From assembly GCA_004552965.1 (NCBI GenBank), contig SFMU01000002.1:1-64000 (forward strand): a stretch of DNA of 64,000 nucleotides. The letters are read 5' to 3'. Shown in pieces: positions 27,114-36,254 of this stretch; the stretch's first letter is position 1, and each line of letters opens with the position of its first letter. This stretch comes from Bacteroidales bacterium. GTDB lineage: Bacteria; Bacteroidota; Bacteroidia; Bacteroidales; UBA932. The translations under genes and the position numbers were made by a program. Below the pieces are notes generated by a model that ran no database searches, had not been told where the DNA came from, and saw nothing but the letters and a program-made list of their open reading frames with translations.

Positions 27114-28733
27114 ATGTCAGACAGATACAAGCTAAGTCTACTGGCCTTCATCTCGGCAGTCCTGCTGAGTGTCCCTTATCTCGTACCCGGTACGGGATTT
27201 CTTTCGTTGATAGCCTTCGTGCCTATGCTGATTGCCGAACAGTACGCGACCTTGGCAGGAATCAAGGGCTTCTGGAAGTGGCATTACGGCTGTTTCGTCC
27301 TATGGAATGCATTCACCACTTTCTGGGTCTGCAATGCGACTCTGGGAGGCGGGATATTCGCCGTGCTTGCCAATGCCCTTCAGATGTCGCTCATCTTCGG
27401 CCTGTTCCGGTGGAGCCGCAAGCAGGTCTCCGGAGCGGTTCCCTACATATTCCTTGCCTTTGCCTGGATTGCCTGGGAGCGCTTCTACCTGACCTGGGCG
27501 GAAATCAGCTGGCCATGGCTCGTCCTTGGCAATGCCTTCGCCAGGACCACGGGATGGATCCAGTGGTATGAATATGCCGGTACGCTTGGCGGTTCGCTCT
27601 GGATCTGGACAACCAATCTGGCTGTCTTCGGAGTCCTGATGACCCTGGCCTATGGCAACTGGAGGAACCGGACTCTGGCCGCACGGCTGTTCTTTTCTCT
27701 CGGTACCCTTGCACTCTTCGCCGTGCCGCCCGTTCTGTCGCTTTTCATCAAGCCGGATGATCCTGACGGCTCGCTCGATGTCGTGATACTCCAGCCGAAC
27801 ATCGATCCTTACGACAAGTTCGGAGGGATGAGCCAGGAGCAGCAGACCGATCTCCTTCTCTCCCAACTGTCAGATTGCTGTCCGACAGGGAACGTGCTCT
27901 GCATCGCCCCCGAGACATTCACCAATGACATCATTACCAATGACCTTTATCTCAGTCCGACGCTGAACCGTTTCCAGGAATATGCCGATGCCCATCCCGG
28001 TGTGAACATCCTCTTCGGAGCATCTTCACGGACATATCTGGAATCCGCTGTCAGACCTTCCCACACGGCCCGCCTCCGTCCGAACGGCCTCTGGATGGAA
28101 GGCCACAATTCGTCTCTCATGGTAAGTGCCGGCCGCACTCCCGACATATTCCACAAGAGCAAACTTGTGGTCGCTGTCGAGAAGACGCCTTATCCGGCGG
28201 TGTTCTGCAAGATCGACGACCTGCTGGGAGGAGTGATGGGACGCAACATCGGCCAGGAAGAAGTGACCGATCTGAATTTCGCACAGTACGACAGCACCGG
28301 TCAGATGACTGGCAGCTTCCCTGTCGGAACTCCGATCTGCTACGAGTCCGTCTATGGCGAGTACTGTACCGAATATGTCAGAAAGGGCGCCAGGCTTCTT
28401 GCCGTAATCACGAATGATGCCTGGTGGAAGGACACGCCGGGCTATCGCCAGCACCTTTCATATTCATCCCTCAGAGCCATTGAGACGCGGCGTTGGATTG
28501 CCCGTTGCGCCAACACCGGAATCTCGGCCGTGATCGATCCTTCCGGGAAGATCATCTCCAGAACCGACTGGTGGGAGCCTGCCGTGCTCACTGCCAAGGT
28601 CGGGCTCAGCAGCGAGGAGACCTTTTTCGTGCGGAACGGAGACATCGCCGGAAGAATTTCCGTGCTGATGTTCCTTCTGCTCTTTTTCGGAATGCTCGTC
28701 CGGAGCGTCACTCGTCCGGGTCTTGGACGATAA
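27114..28733 (+). CDS. lnt: Apolipoprotein N-acyltransferase
   Basis: Lnt adds the third acyl chain to the N-terminal cysteine of lipoproteins at the inner membrane. The 539-residue protein has N-terminal transmembrane helices (about residues 8-200), a nitrilase-type periplasmic domain with the Glu-Lys-Cys triad (APETFTND, HKSKLVVAVEKTPYP, ICYESVYGEY), and a final helix near residue 515. Upstream is the DUF4783 gene; downstream is the convergent rng terminator. Confidence 0.95.
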   Translation: MSDRYKLSLLAFISAVLLSVPYLVPGTGFLSLIAFVPMLIAEQYATLAGIKGFWKWHYGCFVLWNAFTTFWVCNATLGGGIFAVLANALQMSLIFGLFRWSRKQVSGAVPYIFLAFAWIAWERFYLTWAEISWPWLVLGNAFARTTGWIQWYEYAGTLGGSLWIWTTNLAVFGVLMTLAYGNWRNRTLAARLFFSLGTLALFAVPPVLSLFIKPDDPDGSLDVVILQPNIDPYDKFGGMSQEQQTDLLLSQLSDCCPTGNVLCIAPETFTNDIITNDLYLSPTLNRFQEYADAHPGVNILFGASSRTYLESAVRPSHTARLRPNGLWMEGHNSSLMVSAGRTPDIFHKSKLVVAVEKTPYPAVFCKIDDLLGGVMGRNIGQEEVTDLNFAQYDSTGQMTGSFPVGTPICYESVYGEYCTEYVRKGARLLAVITNDAWWKDTPGYRQHLSYSSLRAIETRRWIARCANTGISAVIDPSGKIISRTDWWEPAVLTAKVGLSSEETFFVRNGDIAGRISVLMFLLLFFGMLVRSVTRPGLGR

Positions 28734-28773
28734 GATCAGCCGGTCGCTCAAGATTACATAAAACAAGATTACA

Positions 28774-28806
28774 TAAAAAAAGACAGGCTAGATTTCCAGC
28801 CTGTCT
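28774..28806 (-). terminator. rng terminator, overlapping the stop codon
   Basis: On the minus strand the stem AGACAGGCT/AGCCTGTCT has an 8-base loop and is followed by a run of T. The rng stop codon lies inside the hairpin. The 15-base unit starting CAAGATTACATAAAA is repeated just upstream on the plus strand (28749 and 28764). Confidence 0.75.
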
Positions 28807-30365
28807 CCTTTCATGTCATAGATTTCATTCTGCAGTACCGAGAACCCTGTCATTTCGACCAGGGTCAGTTTGCATCCGTACTTCTTTTTCCATTTGCCGA
28901 TGAACGACTTGTCTCCGATCAGCGACTGCCCTCTCTTGAGATAGGCCCCCAGGATGGGACTCACCTTCAATGTCAGTTCCTTGTGCCCCTTGTCGGAGAA
29001 GTAAGCGATGTCTCTCTCGATCTGCTCGTCGATGACGGCACTTGGGGCAATCTTGCCGGTTCCATGACAGACAGGGCACACCTCCTCAGTGTTGATCTGC
29101 GTTACAGGGCGGATCCTCTGCCTTGTTATCTGCATGAGACCGAATTTGGTAAGAGGCAGGACATTGTGCTTGGCGCGGTCGCTTTCCATCAGCTGCTGCA
29201 TGTAGCGGTGCAGCTCGTTGCGATGCTCTCCGGAATCCATGTCGATGAAATCCACGATCACGATTCCTCCCATGTCCCTGAGCCTCAACTGTCGGGCAAT
29301 CTCTTCAGCTGCGATCTTGTTTACCTCGAAGGTGTTGTCCTCCTGGTTCGATGTCTTGGCGCGTATTCCGCTGTTGACATCGATCACATTCAGAGCCTCT
29401 GTCGTCTCGATGACCAGATAGGCTCCCTGCTTCATCGGGACCACCTTTCCGAAAGAACTCTTGATCTGTCTCGTGACCTCGAAATGGTCGAAGATCGGTT
29501 CCTTTCCCTCGTACAGCTTTACGATTTTCTCCTGCTCCGGAGAGATCAGGGAGATATACTTCTTCGTCTCCTCAAAGATGTTCCTGTCATTGACATGGAT
29601 GTTGCTGAACGAATCGTTGAGCAGATCCCTGAGGATTGTGGTTGTCTTGCTGTACTCGGTGAAGAGCAGCTGGGTCGATTTGTTCCGGGCAATCTTCTTC
29701 CACGAACTTTCCCATTTCTCGATCAGCGACTTGGCCTCGGCAACCAGAACGGCCGCTTTCTTGCCTTCTGCCGCTGTGCGTATGATGGCACCGTAGTTCT
29801 TGGGAAGAATGCTCTTTACCAGCGTTTCAAGCCTTTTCTTCTCCTCTTTGGAGGAAATCTTCTGGGAAACGCTTACTTTTTCTGCAAACGGAAGCAATAC
29901 GATGTTCCTTCCTGCCAATGAAATCTCCGCAGTGAGTCGTGACCCTTTGGTGGATATCGGCTCCTTGACAATCTGTACGATTAACATCTGTCCGGGACTG
30001 AGGACGTTTTCGATACGTCCCTCCTTCTCGAGAATCGGTCCGATCTTGATTTTGGAATACAAGGCATCCAGGCTGGTGTTCGCATTGCTCTTGCGTACGA
30101 ACTCGTCGAATGCGTTGAAATACAGACCGAGGTCCAGATAATGTACAAAAGCCTCTTTCTTGTCCCCGATGTCCACAAAGGCGGCGTTGAGCGCAGGAAG
30201 AAGTTTCTTCACTTTCCCGAGGAATACATCCCCTACGGAAAAACTGTGCCCCTGGCTGGACTCCTTGTTCAGTTCAATCAGCCGGTGGTTTTCCATCAGC
30301 GCGATGTGAACTTCTGTCGGCGTTACGTCGACAATCAGATCCTTTTCAGACTTTTCGGACTCCAT
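28788..30365 (-). CDS. rng: Ribonuclease E/G family endoribonuclease
   Basis: This 525-residue protein matches RNase G-sized members: an S1 RNA-binding domain near residues 40-130 (GDVFLGKVKKLLPALNAAFVDIG), a 5'-sensor/RNase H-like region, the catalytic metal site in GGIVIVDFIDMD, and the zinc-link motif CPVCHGTG. It lacks the long C-terminal scaffold of RNase E. It probably processes rRNA and starts mRNA decay. It follows HU and the mini ribosomal protein on the same strand, behind a separate terminator-like hairpin. Confidence 0.95.
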   Translation of the reverse strand: MESEKSEKDLIVDVTPTEVHIALMENHRLIELNKESSQGHSFSVGDVFLGKVKKLLPALNAAFVDIGDKKEAFVHYLDLGLYFNAFDEFVRKSNANTSLDALYSKIKIGPILEKEGRIENVLSPGQMLIVQIVKEPISTKGSRLTAEISLAGRNIVLLPFAEKVSVSQKISSKEEKKRLETLVKSILPKNYGAIIRTAAEGKKAAVLVAEAKSLIEKWESSWKKIARNKSTQLLFTEYSKTTTILRDLLNDSFSNIHVNDRNIFEETKKYISLISPEQEKIVKLYEGKEPIFDHFEVTRQIKSSFGKVVPMKQGAYLVIETTEALNVIDVNSGIRAKTSNQEDNTFEVNKIAAEEIARQLRLRDMGGIVIVDFIDMDSGEHRNELHRYMQQLMESDRAKHNVLPLTKFGLMQITRQRIRPVTQINTEEVCPVCHGTGKIAPSAVIDEQIERDIAYFSDKGHKELTLKVSPILGAYLKRGQSLIGDKSFIGKWKKKYGCKLTLVEMTGFSVLQNEIYDMKGDRLEI

Positions 30366-30392
30366 GAGGAAATTGCAATGGTTTTTGATATG

Positions 30393-30425
30393 AAAAAAGG
30401 GCCGTCCGGTCTTCCGGTCAGCCCC
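30393..30425 (-). terminator. Hairpin terminator after the mini ribosomal protein gene
   Basis: On the minus strand an imperfect GC-rich stem (CCGG core, GGGC outer arm, 4-base loop) is followed by six T. It lies between the small ribosomal gene and rng, so rng may be served by readthrough or by its own promoter. Confidence 0.6.
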
Positions 30426-30462
30426 TTTCTTTCAGCAAACTGCTAAAATGGCAGACACGAGA

Positions 30463-30552
30463 TTACTTCTTCTTGTGTCTATTCTTGCGCAAGCGCTTTT
30501 TACGCTTGTGCGTCGACATCTTATGTCTTTTTCTTTTCTTACCGCTAGGCAT
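30463..30552 (-). CDS. 29-residue AURKAIP1/COX24-like small ribosomal protein
   Basis: The reading frame encodes 29 residues starting MPSGKKRKRHKMSTHKRK and ending in RHKKK, almost all Lys, Arg or His. This matches the tiny AURKAIP1/COX24 (DUF1713) proteins of Bacteroidota, related to mitochondrial mS38 and mycobacterial bS22 of the small subunit. It lies 20 bases downstream of the HU gene. Such short genes are often missed in annotation. Assignment is by composition and recognised N-terminus. Confidence 0.85.
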   Translation of the reverse strand: MPSGKKRKRHKMSTHKRKKRLRKNRHKKK

Positions 30553-30572
30553 GGTGATATTAATTTAAGTAA

Positions 30573-30851
30573 TTACTTTTCCTTGACTGCGTTGACAAAT
30601 ACCTTTGCAGGCTTGAAAGCCGGGATGTCATGCTCAGGGATTGTCATTGTGGTCTTCTTGGTGATGTTGCGAGCTGCCTTCTGGGCTCTGTGCTTTACGA
30701 TGAAGCTGCCGAAGCCACGGAGATAGACTGGTTCCTTCATTTCGATGGACTCCTTGACGGTCTCCATGAACTCCTCAACTACCTTCTGTACAGCGATTTT
30801 CTCAATACCGGTTTTGCTTGAAACCTTGTTTACGATTTCTGCCTTAGTCAT
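30573..30851 (-). CDS. HU/IHF-family DNA-binding protein
   Basis: This 92-residue HU-type nucleoid protein binds and bends DNA as a dimer. The pattern MTKAEIVNKVSSKTGI, FGSFIVKHRAQKAARN and the arm IPEHDIPAFKPAKVFV fit the family (usual length about 90). An in-frame TTG lies six bases upstream, but ATG 30851 gives the canonical start. Two promoter-like elements precede it, one only seven bases from the ATG. Confidence 0.95.
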   Translation of the reverse strand: MTKAEIVNKVSSKTGIEKIAVQKVVEEFMETVKESIEMKEPVYLRGFGSFIVKHRAQKAARNITKKTTMTIPEHDIPAFKPAKVFVNAVKEK

Positions 30852-30858
30852 ATTCAAT

Positions 30859-30866
30859 CAAAAATA
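30859..30866 (-). promoter_or_regulatory. Proximal -7 element of HU gene (possible leaderless start)
   Basis: TATTTTTG on the minus strand, seven bases before the HU ATG, with a TTG 18 bases further upstream. Transcription from here would begin at or beside the start codon. Confidence 0.4.
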
Positions 30867-30915
30867 ATTGTTGTCTATTTGCATCAATGTTATCCTCTTT
30901 CAAGGACAGGGAGTG

Positions 30916-30923
30916 CAAAAATA
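30916..30923 (-). promoter_or_regulatory. Distal -7 element of HU gene
   Basis: A second TATTTTTG on the minus strand would give a conventional leader of about 58 bases. Two tandem promoters would allow growth-phase switching, but this is not shown by the sequence. Confidence 0.45.
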
Positions 30924-31170
30924 GACTTATTTTTTTAATAATCAAAATCATAAATACATTTTTTCCTCCAAGATGCCTCTGGCACGGTGATTGACAATAT
31001 ATCCCTCGCGAATATGTGGCGAGACAATCTGACAAATTGGCAGACGTCTGGTTCGTGTCCCTGTCCATCAGCGGATTCGCGATGGCGCCCGCGTCCTTGT
31101 CACTTGTCCGAAGGAATATGTGTTTTGCAGAAGAAAATGGTTCGCCTCTGGCGGACCGCAATATACAAAT
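30924..31170 (+). other. Upstream region of lon with two inverted repeats
   Basis: There is no gene here. An A/T-rich part (30924-30970) precedes CTCGC-N9-GCGAG at 31005-31023 and the perfect palindrome CAGACGTCTG at 31041-31050. TTGACA at 30991 could be part of an atypical promoter. No good TAnnTTTG element faces lon, so lon may use an alternative sigma or an activator. Confidence 0.4.
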
Positions 31171-33576
31171 ATGAAGAAAGAGATAAATACAGACCTTCTT
31201 TTCCCCAATGGGGCTGAAGTGAACATAATCCCTGTCATGCAGGGAATGGAAATGACCAAGGTCAATACTTCCGACCTCCCTAAAGTCATTCCTCTGCTCG
31301 CTTTGAGAAACGCGGTAGTTTTCCCGGGAATGGTTTTCCCGGTTACGATAGGACGTGAGAAGTCCATCAATGTCATCCGTCATGCCGAGAAGACCAACTC
31401 CTTCATCGGAGCGGTACCCCAGACCGACCTCATGGTCGAAGACCCGGGCCGGAGCGACCTTTTCGATTTCGGAACGGTCTGCAGGATCGTGAAGGTCCTG
31501 GAGATGCCTGACGGCACCATCACCGCCCTCCTTCAGGGAATGGTGAGATTCAATCTTCTGTCGATTGTCTCTTCGGAGCCCTTCCTCTCCGGCAATGTCG
31601 TCTATCTCGAAGACATCAATCCGGCCGAGGATGACAGCACCAGGATGATTGCGGAGTCCCTCAAGGAGAAGGCTTCCATTGTCATCAGGTCGTCTTCCAT
31701 GGCTCCGAAGGAGGCCTTCAATGCACTCAAGTCGATCGACAGCTTCCCGTTCCTTGTCAATTTCATTGCCACTACCATCGAGATCGAGAACTACAACGAC
31801 AAGGTTGACCTTCTCCGCTACGATGATGTCAAGACCAGGGCCATGAAACTGCTCAGCGCCCTCGATGTCCAGGGCCAGCTGCTCAAGATCAAGCAGGAGA
31901 TCAATCAGAAAGTGAAGAGCGAGATTGACCAGCAGCAGAGGGAATACTACCTGAACAATCAGCTCAAGACCATCCAGGAAGAGCTCGGAATGGATGATGA
32001 AAGCGAGTTCGAGACTCTCAGGGCAAAGGCCCGGACAAAGAAATGGCCGGAGTCTGTGGCAAAGCAGTTCGAAAAGGAGATGTCCAAGCTTGCCAAATAC
32101 AACCCTTCTTCTCCGGACTACAGCATCCAGTACAACTACATCGAATTCATGCTGAGTCTTCCATGGGGGGATATGTCCAAGGACAATCTCGACCTCAAGC
32201 ATGCCAGGAAGGTTCTCGACAATGACCACTACGGGCTTGATAACGTGAAGGAAAGGATTATCGAATACCTTGCCGTCCTCAAGCTGAAGGGCAACATGAA
32301 ATCGCCTATCCTCTGCCTGTACGGCCCTCCGGGAGTCGGCAAGACCAGTCTCGGAAAGTCCGTGGCAAGGGCCTTGGGCAGGAAATATGTCAGGGTGGCT
32401 CTGGGTGGCATGCACGATGAGGCAGAACTGAGGGGACACAGGAAGACCTACATCGGAGCGCTTCCGGGAAGAATCCTGAATGGCATCGACAAGGCCGGCA
32501 CATCCAATCCGGTCATCGTCCTGGATGAGATCGACAAGGTCGGCAACAGCTACAAGGGCGATCCGTCCTCGGCCCTGCTCGAGGTTCTCGATCCGGAGCA
32601 GAACAATGCCTTCCACGACAACTATCTGGACATCGACTACGATCTGTCCAATGTGCTCTTCATCACTACCGCGAACAACATCTCCACCATCCAGCCGGCC
32701 CTTCTTGACCGAATGGAGCTCATCAACGTCTCCGGTTACCTGGCCGAGGAGAAGATGGAGATTGCGAAGCACTATCTCGTTCCAAAGCAACTCGAGGAGC
32801 ATGGAATAGACAGGAAGGCGCTCAGGATTGACAAATCCGCCCTCGCCATGATCATCGATGAATATACCTCCGAATCCGGAGTGCGCGGTCTCGAGAAGAG
32901 AATCGCCAAGATCGCCAGGGTGACAGCTAAGAAGATAGCTTTGGGCGAGGAATATCCCAAGGTCATCAGGAAGGAGCATCTCAAGGAATATCTTGGACTT
33001 CCTTCCAACTTCCATGACCGCCAGAAGGACAACGAAGGCCCCGGCGTGGTCACCGGACTGGCCTGGACCCAGGTAGGAGGAGAGATTCTTTTCGTCGAGA
33101 GTTCTGTCTCGAAGGGAAAGGGCGCCATCAGCATGACCGGCAACCTGGGAGATGTGATGAAGGAATCCGCCACCATAGCCTACCAGTACATCAAGGCCCA
33201 TCCCGAGATGGCCGGAATCACCAGCGAGGAACTTGCAGAGCGTGACATCCACGTCCATGTGCCGGAAGGAGCCGTTCCGAAGGACGGTCCGTCTGCGGGC
33301 ATCACGATGGTCAGCTCCATGGTTTCCGCTCTCCGTGGCCAGGCCATCAGGCACAAGGTCGCGATGACCGGCGAGATGACCTTGCGCGGCAAGGTGCTGC
33401 CTGTCGGAGGCATCAAGGAGAAGATCCTGGCCGCAAAACGTGCCGGAGTCACCGACATCGTCATCTCGGTGGACAACCGCAAGGACATCGAAGACATCAA
33501 GCCGGTCTATGTTGAGGGCTTGACCTTCCATTACGTCCGTACAATTGACGACGTGATGTCCTTCATATTCAGTTGA
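31171..33576 (+). CDS. lon: ATP-dependent protease La
   Basis: This 801-residue Lon degrades misfolded and regulatory proteins. An N-terminal substrate domain (about residues 30-230) precedes a coiled linker ([20 protein letters not shown] region), an AAA+ module with Walker A GPPGVGKT at 385-392, and a protease domain with the Ser708 (PKDGPSAG) and Lys751 (GGIKEK) dyad. The frame opens 51 bases earlier, but ATG 31171 is preferred because the upstream residues (Cys, Trp, Arg-rich) do not look like Lon. Downstream ung follows by 16 bases. Confidence 0.96.
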   Translation: MKKEINTDLLFPNGAEVNIIPVMQGMEMTKVNTSDLPKVIPLLALRNAVVFPGMVFPVTIGREKSINVIRHAEKTNSFIGAVPQTDLMVEDPGRSDLFDFGTVCRIVKVLEMPDGTITALLQGMVRFNLLSIVSSEPFLSGNVVYLEDINPAEDDSTRMIAESLKEKASIVIRSSSMAPKEAFNALKSIDSFPFLVNFIATTIEIENYNDKVDLLRYDDVKTRAMKLLSALDVQGQLLKIKQEINQKVKSEIDQQQREYYLNNQLKTIQEELGMDDESEFETLRAKARTKKWPESVAKQFEKEMSKLAKYNPSSPDYSIQYNYIEFMLSLPWGDMSKDNLDLKHARKVLDNDHYGLDNVKERIIEYLAVLKLKGNMKSPILCLYGPPGVGKTSLGKSVARALGRKYVRVALGGMHDEAELRGHRKTYIGALPGRILNGIDKAGTSNPVIVLDEIDKVGNSYKGDPSSALLEVLDPEQNNAFHDNYLDIDYDLSNVLFITTANNISTIQPALLDRMELINVSGYLAEEKMEIAKHYLVPKQLEEHGIDRKALRIDKSALAMIIDEYTSESGVRGLEKRIAKIARVTAKKIALGEEYPKVIRKEHLKEYLGLPSNFHDRQKDNEGPGVVTGLAWTQVGGEILFVESSVSKGKGAISMTGNLGDVMKESATIAYQYIKAHPEMAGITSEELAERDIHVHVPEGAVPKDGPSAGITMVSSMVSALRGQAIRHKVAMTGEMTLRGKVLPVGGIKEKILAAKRAGVTDIVISVDNRKDIEDIKPVYVEGLTFHYVRTIDDVMSFIFS

Positions 33577-33592
33577 CACCACGCCCGCTGCC

Positions 33593-34261
33593 ATGGAAGT
33601 CAGGATTGAAGAAAGCTGGAAGGCCGCGCTTGCAGACGAGTTCGCCAAACCGTATTTCGCCTCGCTGGCGCGCCGCCTGCATGACGAGAAGGCCGAAGGA
33701 AAAGTGATCTATCCTCCGGGAAGAATGATATTCAAGGCCTTCGAACTGACACCGGTCGACAAGGTGAAGGTCGTGATCCTCGGTCAGGATCCGTATCACG
33801 GGCCGGGTCAGGCGATGGGACTGAGTTTCTCCGTCCCCGACGGCATGCCTGCACCGCCTTCACTGAAGAACATATTCAAGGAAATCGAATCAGACCTGGG
33901 AATCGTGATGAGCGGCCGCCCGAACCTTGAGAAGTGGGCTGAACAGGGAGTTCTTCTCCTGAATTCCATCCTAACTGTCAGGGGAGGGGAGGCTGCCTCC
34001 CACAGCGGAATCGGCTGGCAGCAGTTCACGGACGCAGTCATCAGGTATATTTCCGACAATCTGGAAGGAGTCGTCTTCCTTCTGTGGGGGAACTATGCCC
34101 GAAGCAAGAAAGATCTGATAGACACGTCAAGGCATCATGTCCTTGAAGCCGCCCATCCGTCTCCTCTGGCGAGGGGAGCCTTTTTCGGATGCAGGCATTT
34201 CTCAATGACGAACAACATCCTGCTTTCAGAGGGCAGGACTCCGATAGATTGGAAATTATGA
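33593..34261 (+). CDS. ung: Uracil-DNA glycosylase
   Basis: Ung removes uracil from DNA. The 222-residue protein has the water-activating Asp66 in GQDPYHGPGQAMGLSFSV and the late motif HPSPLARGAFFGCRHFS. Usual family length. Its stop overlaps the coaD start by four bases (ATGA), so the two are coupled. Confidence 0.97.
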   Translation: MEVRIEESWKAALADEFAKPYFASLARRLHDEKAEGKVIYPPGRMIFKAFELTPVDKVKVVILGQDPYHGPGQAMGLSFSVPDGMPAPPSLKNIFKEIESDLGIVMSGRPNLEKWAEQGVLLLNSILTVRGGEAASHSGIGWQQFTDAVIRYISDNLEGVVFLLWGNYARSKKDLIDTSRHHVLEAAHPSPLARGAFFGCRHFSMTNNILLSEGRTPIDWKL

Positions 34262-34728
34262 AACGGACAGCATTGTTTCCCGGCTCGTTCGACCCGTTCA
34301 CAGCCGGACATCTGAACATACTTGTCAGAGCCCTGACCATCTTCGACGAGGTGGTGGTGGCAGTCGGCATCAACCAGGCCAAGAGGGGCTATTTCACCAT
34401 CGATCAGCGCAAGGACATCATCCGGCAGGCCTGCAAGGGTCTTGAGGGGGTGAGAGTCATCAGCTATGACGGGCTTACCGTGGACATCTGCCGCGAGCTT
34501 GGCATAAGACACATTGTCAGGGGTGTCAGGAATATGACGGATTTCGACAACGAGCAGGCGATCGCCGATGCCAACCGTCATTTCTATCCGGAAGTGGACA
34601 CGATCATCATCCCGACCGCCCAGGAATATTCCCACATCTCCTCTTCTGCCGTGAGAGATGTCATCAGCCATCACGGTGACATCTCGATGTTCATTCCGGG
34701 AGGCGTGGTTCTCCCGGATGTCGAATGA
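34258..34728 (+). CDS. coaD: Phosphopantetheine adenylyltransferase
   Basis: CoaD makes dephospho-CoA from phosphopantetheine and ATP. ATG 34258 gives a 156-residue protein that starts MKRTALFPGSFDPFTAGHLN, with the nucleotidyl-transferase TxGH motif. The ISSSAVRDV motif lies near the C-terminus. A longer in-frame extension to 34189 exists but overlaps ung and does not look like the family. Confidence 0.96.
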   Translation: MKRTALFPGSFDPFTAGHLNILVRALTIFDEVVVAVGINQAKRGYFTIDQRKDIIRQACKGLEGVRVISYDGLTVDICRELGIRHIVRGVRNMTDFDNEQAIADANRHFYPEVDTIIIPTAQEYSHISSSAVRDVISHHGDISMFIPGGVVLPDVE

Positions 34729-34740
34729 AACAGCATCAGG

Positions 34741-36183
34741 ATGAAAAGGTTTCTTGCAATAGCGCTGATTCTCCTTCAGGCACTGTCCGGCTTCGCCCAG
34801 ACGGATTCGGCAAAACTGGCAGCCCTGGACGGCCGGCTTGCGGAGTATTTCGCCTTGCTGGAGTACCAGGATGTCAGCGTCAAGATCGAGGAATGTGACA
34901 CCCTGATCAGTTCGGCTAAGGATTCTTCGGTCCGACGGCACATAGCTCTGAAGGCATATTGGCATTATCTTGACTCCAGACTGATGGGGGATGAGGCTGT
35001 GGCCGTCCATCTCGCTGACCGTTGGTTCATCTCCGGGAAGATCCGGATGGGCAGCGCGACCGACCTGATGAATGCCAGGATATTCGCAGACTTCAACCGT
35101 AGCTCCCTGATAGGGAAGCAGGCTCCTGTCGCGACCTTTGTCGGACCCCAGGGAGACAGCGTGACTCTCGGTGGACCGTCCGACAGCCTCTCCGTGCTTT
35201 TCTTCTACGACACCGACTGCGCCAAATGCAAGCTGGAGTCCATGATGCTCAAAGCTTTGCTCGAGGAAAAGAATTATCCTGTCAGGCTCTATGCCATCTA
35301 CACCGGCTGCGATCCCGATTCGTGGGCTTCCTGGCGCGGAACCCGTTTCTCCCTTGATGCCGACAGGACCTCTGTCGTCAATCTTTGGGATCCCGAAGTC
35401 TCTTCCGACTACCAGATGAAGTACGGCGTACTGAGCACTCCGCAGATGCTCCTCGTTTCGCGTGACGGGACAATCCTCGGCCGCAGGCTGGACACGGAGG
35501 CCCTGAGACCGCTTCTGGATGCTGCTGTCGACAGGGAATGCCATGAATATGGCAAAGCGGAGACCGTTGCCCTCCTTGACAACATATTCCTTTCCTACGG
35601 GGACAGTCTCAGTCCTGCCCATGTCACGGCAGTGGCTGAAATGATTGCGGGAAGGACTCTCCAGGCGAAAGACACCCTTGGCTACAAGAACCTTGTCGGC
35701 GACCTGCTCTACTATCTGACCTCGAAGCGGGAGGAACCCCTCAGGGAGGGGACTTCCGGATTCATTGATGAATATATCCTCTCGCGTCCGGAAATATGGA
35801 ACACCGAAGACGATACCCTCAGGGTCGTCGGACTTGCCAGGCTGAATGCCGGACTGCTCTCGCGCACACCGGTTGGCTCCCGCCTGCCTTCGATGCCGCT
35901 CAAGGGCTGGGGAAAGCTCAGGCGCAAGGGTGGGCTGCTGATTTTCCACACCCACGGCTGTCCGGTCTGCAGGGAGGAGATGGCAGCCGCCGACAGCCTC
36001 GGATTGGATTATCTGGCTGTCGATGTGGATGAAATCGGTCAGCAGAATCCTGAATTGCAGGAAAGGCTTCTGGACACCTTCGATCTGCTGTCAATGCCGA
36101 TGATAATCGAAGTCGGCAGAAGGGGGAAGGTCCTTCGAAGGTATGTTTCGCTGGCTAATAATTTTGTATTTTCTGACAAATAA
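34741..36183 (+). CDS. Exported protein with two thioredoxin-like modules (DUF5106-type)
   Basis: This 480-residue protein has a signal peptide (MKRFLAIALILLQALSGFAQ). A helical N-terminal part resembles DUF5106-type proteins of this phylum. A first thioredoxin-like domain at about residues 120-260 has TDCAKCKLES, and a second at about 385-480 has HTHGCPVCREE. Both keep CxxC redox pairs and a later cis-Pro-like segment (STPQMLLV; SMPMIIEVG). It probably acts in periplasmic disulfide exchange, but partners are unknown. It starts 12 bases after coaD. Confidence 0.75.
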   Translation: MKRFLAIALILLQALSGFAQTDSAKLAALDGRLAEYFALLEYQDVSVKIEECDTLISSAKDSSVRRHIALKAYWHYLDSRLMGDEAVAVHLADRWFISGKIRMGSATDLMNARIFADFNRSSLIGKQAPVATFVGPQGDSVTLGGPSDSLSVLFFYDTDCAKCKLESMMLKALLEEKNYPVRLYAIYTGCDPDSWASWRGTRFSLDADRTSVVNLWDPEVSSDYQMKYGVLSTPQMLLVSRDGTILGRRLDTEALRPLLDAAVDRECHEYGKAETVALLDNIFLSYGDSLSPAHVTAVAEMIAGRTLQAKDTLGYKNLVGDLLYYLTSKREEPLREGTSGFIDEYILSRPEIWNTEDDTLRVVGLARLNAGLLSRTPVGSRLPSMPLKGWGKLRRKGGLLIFHTHGCPVCREEMAAADSLGLDYLAVDVDEIGQQNPELQERLLDTFDLLSMPMIIEVGRRGKVLRRYVSLANNFVFSDK

Positions 36184-36186
36184 AAG

Positions 36187-36194
36187 TAAATTTG
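36187..36194 (+). promoter_or_regulatory. -7 promoter element of the aldolase gene
   Basis: TAAATTTG with TTG 20 bases upstream (36164-36166), a good -33/-7 pair. The leader would be about 55 bases. It overlaps nothing coding and starts three bases after the preceding stop codon. Confidence 0.65.
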
Positions 36195-36254
36195 CATGAT
36201 GTACCGTAAGGTATGACACTTGCAAGAGTTTGATTAAATAATTTTTTATAGATT

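Noticed and set aside
30844..33648. Very long antisense reading frame (over 900 codons) opposite lon
   Set aside because: It mirrors the codon structure of the clearly conserved Lon protein and has no recognisable domain or start signal.
34135..35955. Long antisense frame opposite coaD and the thioredoxin-like gene
   Set aside because: It is a shadow of two real genes; the sequence is low in hydrophobic core patterns and has no family resemblance.
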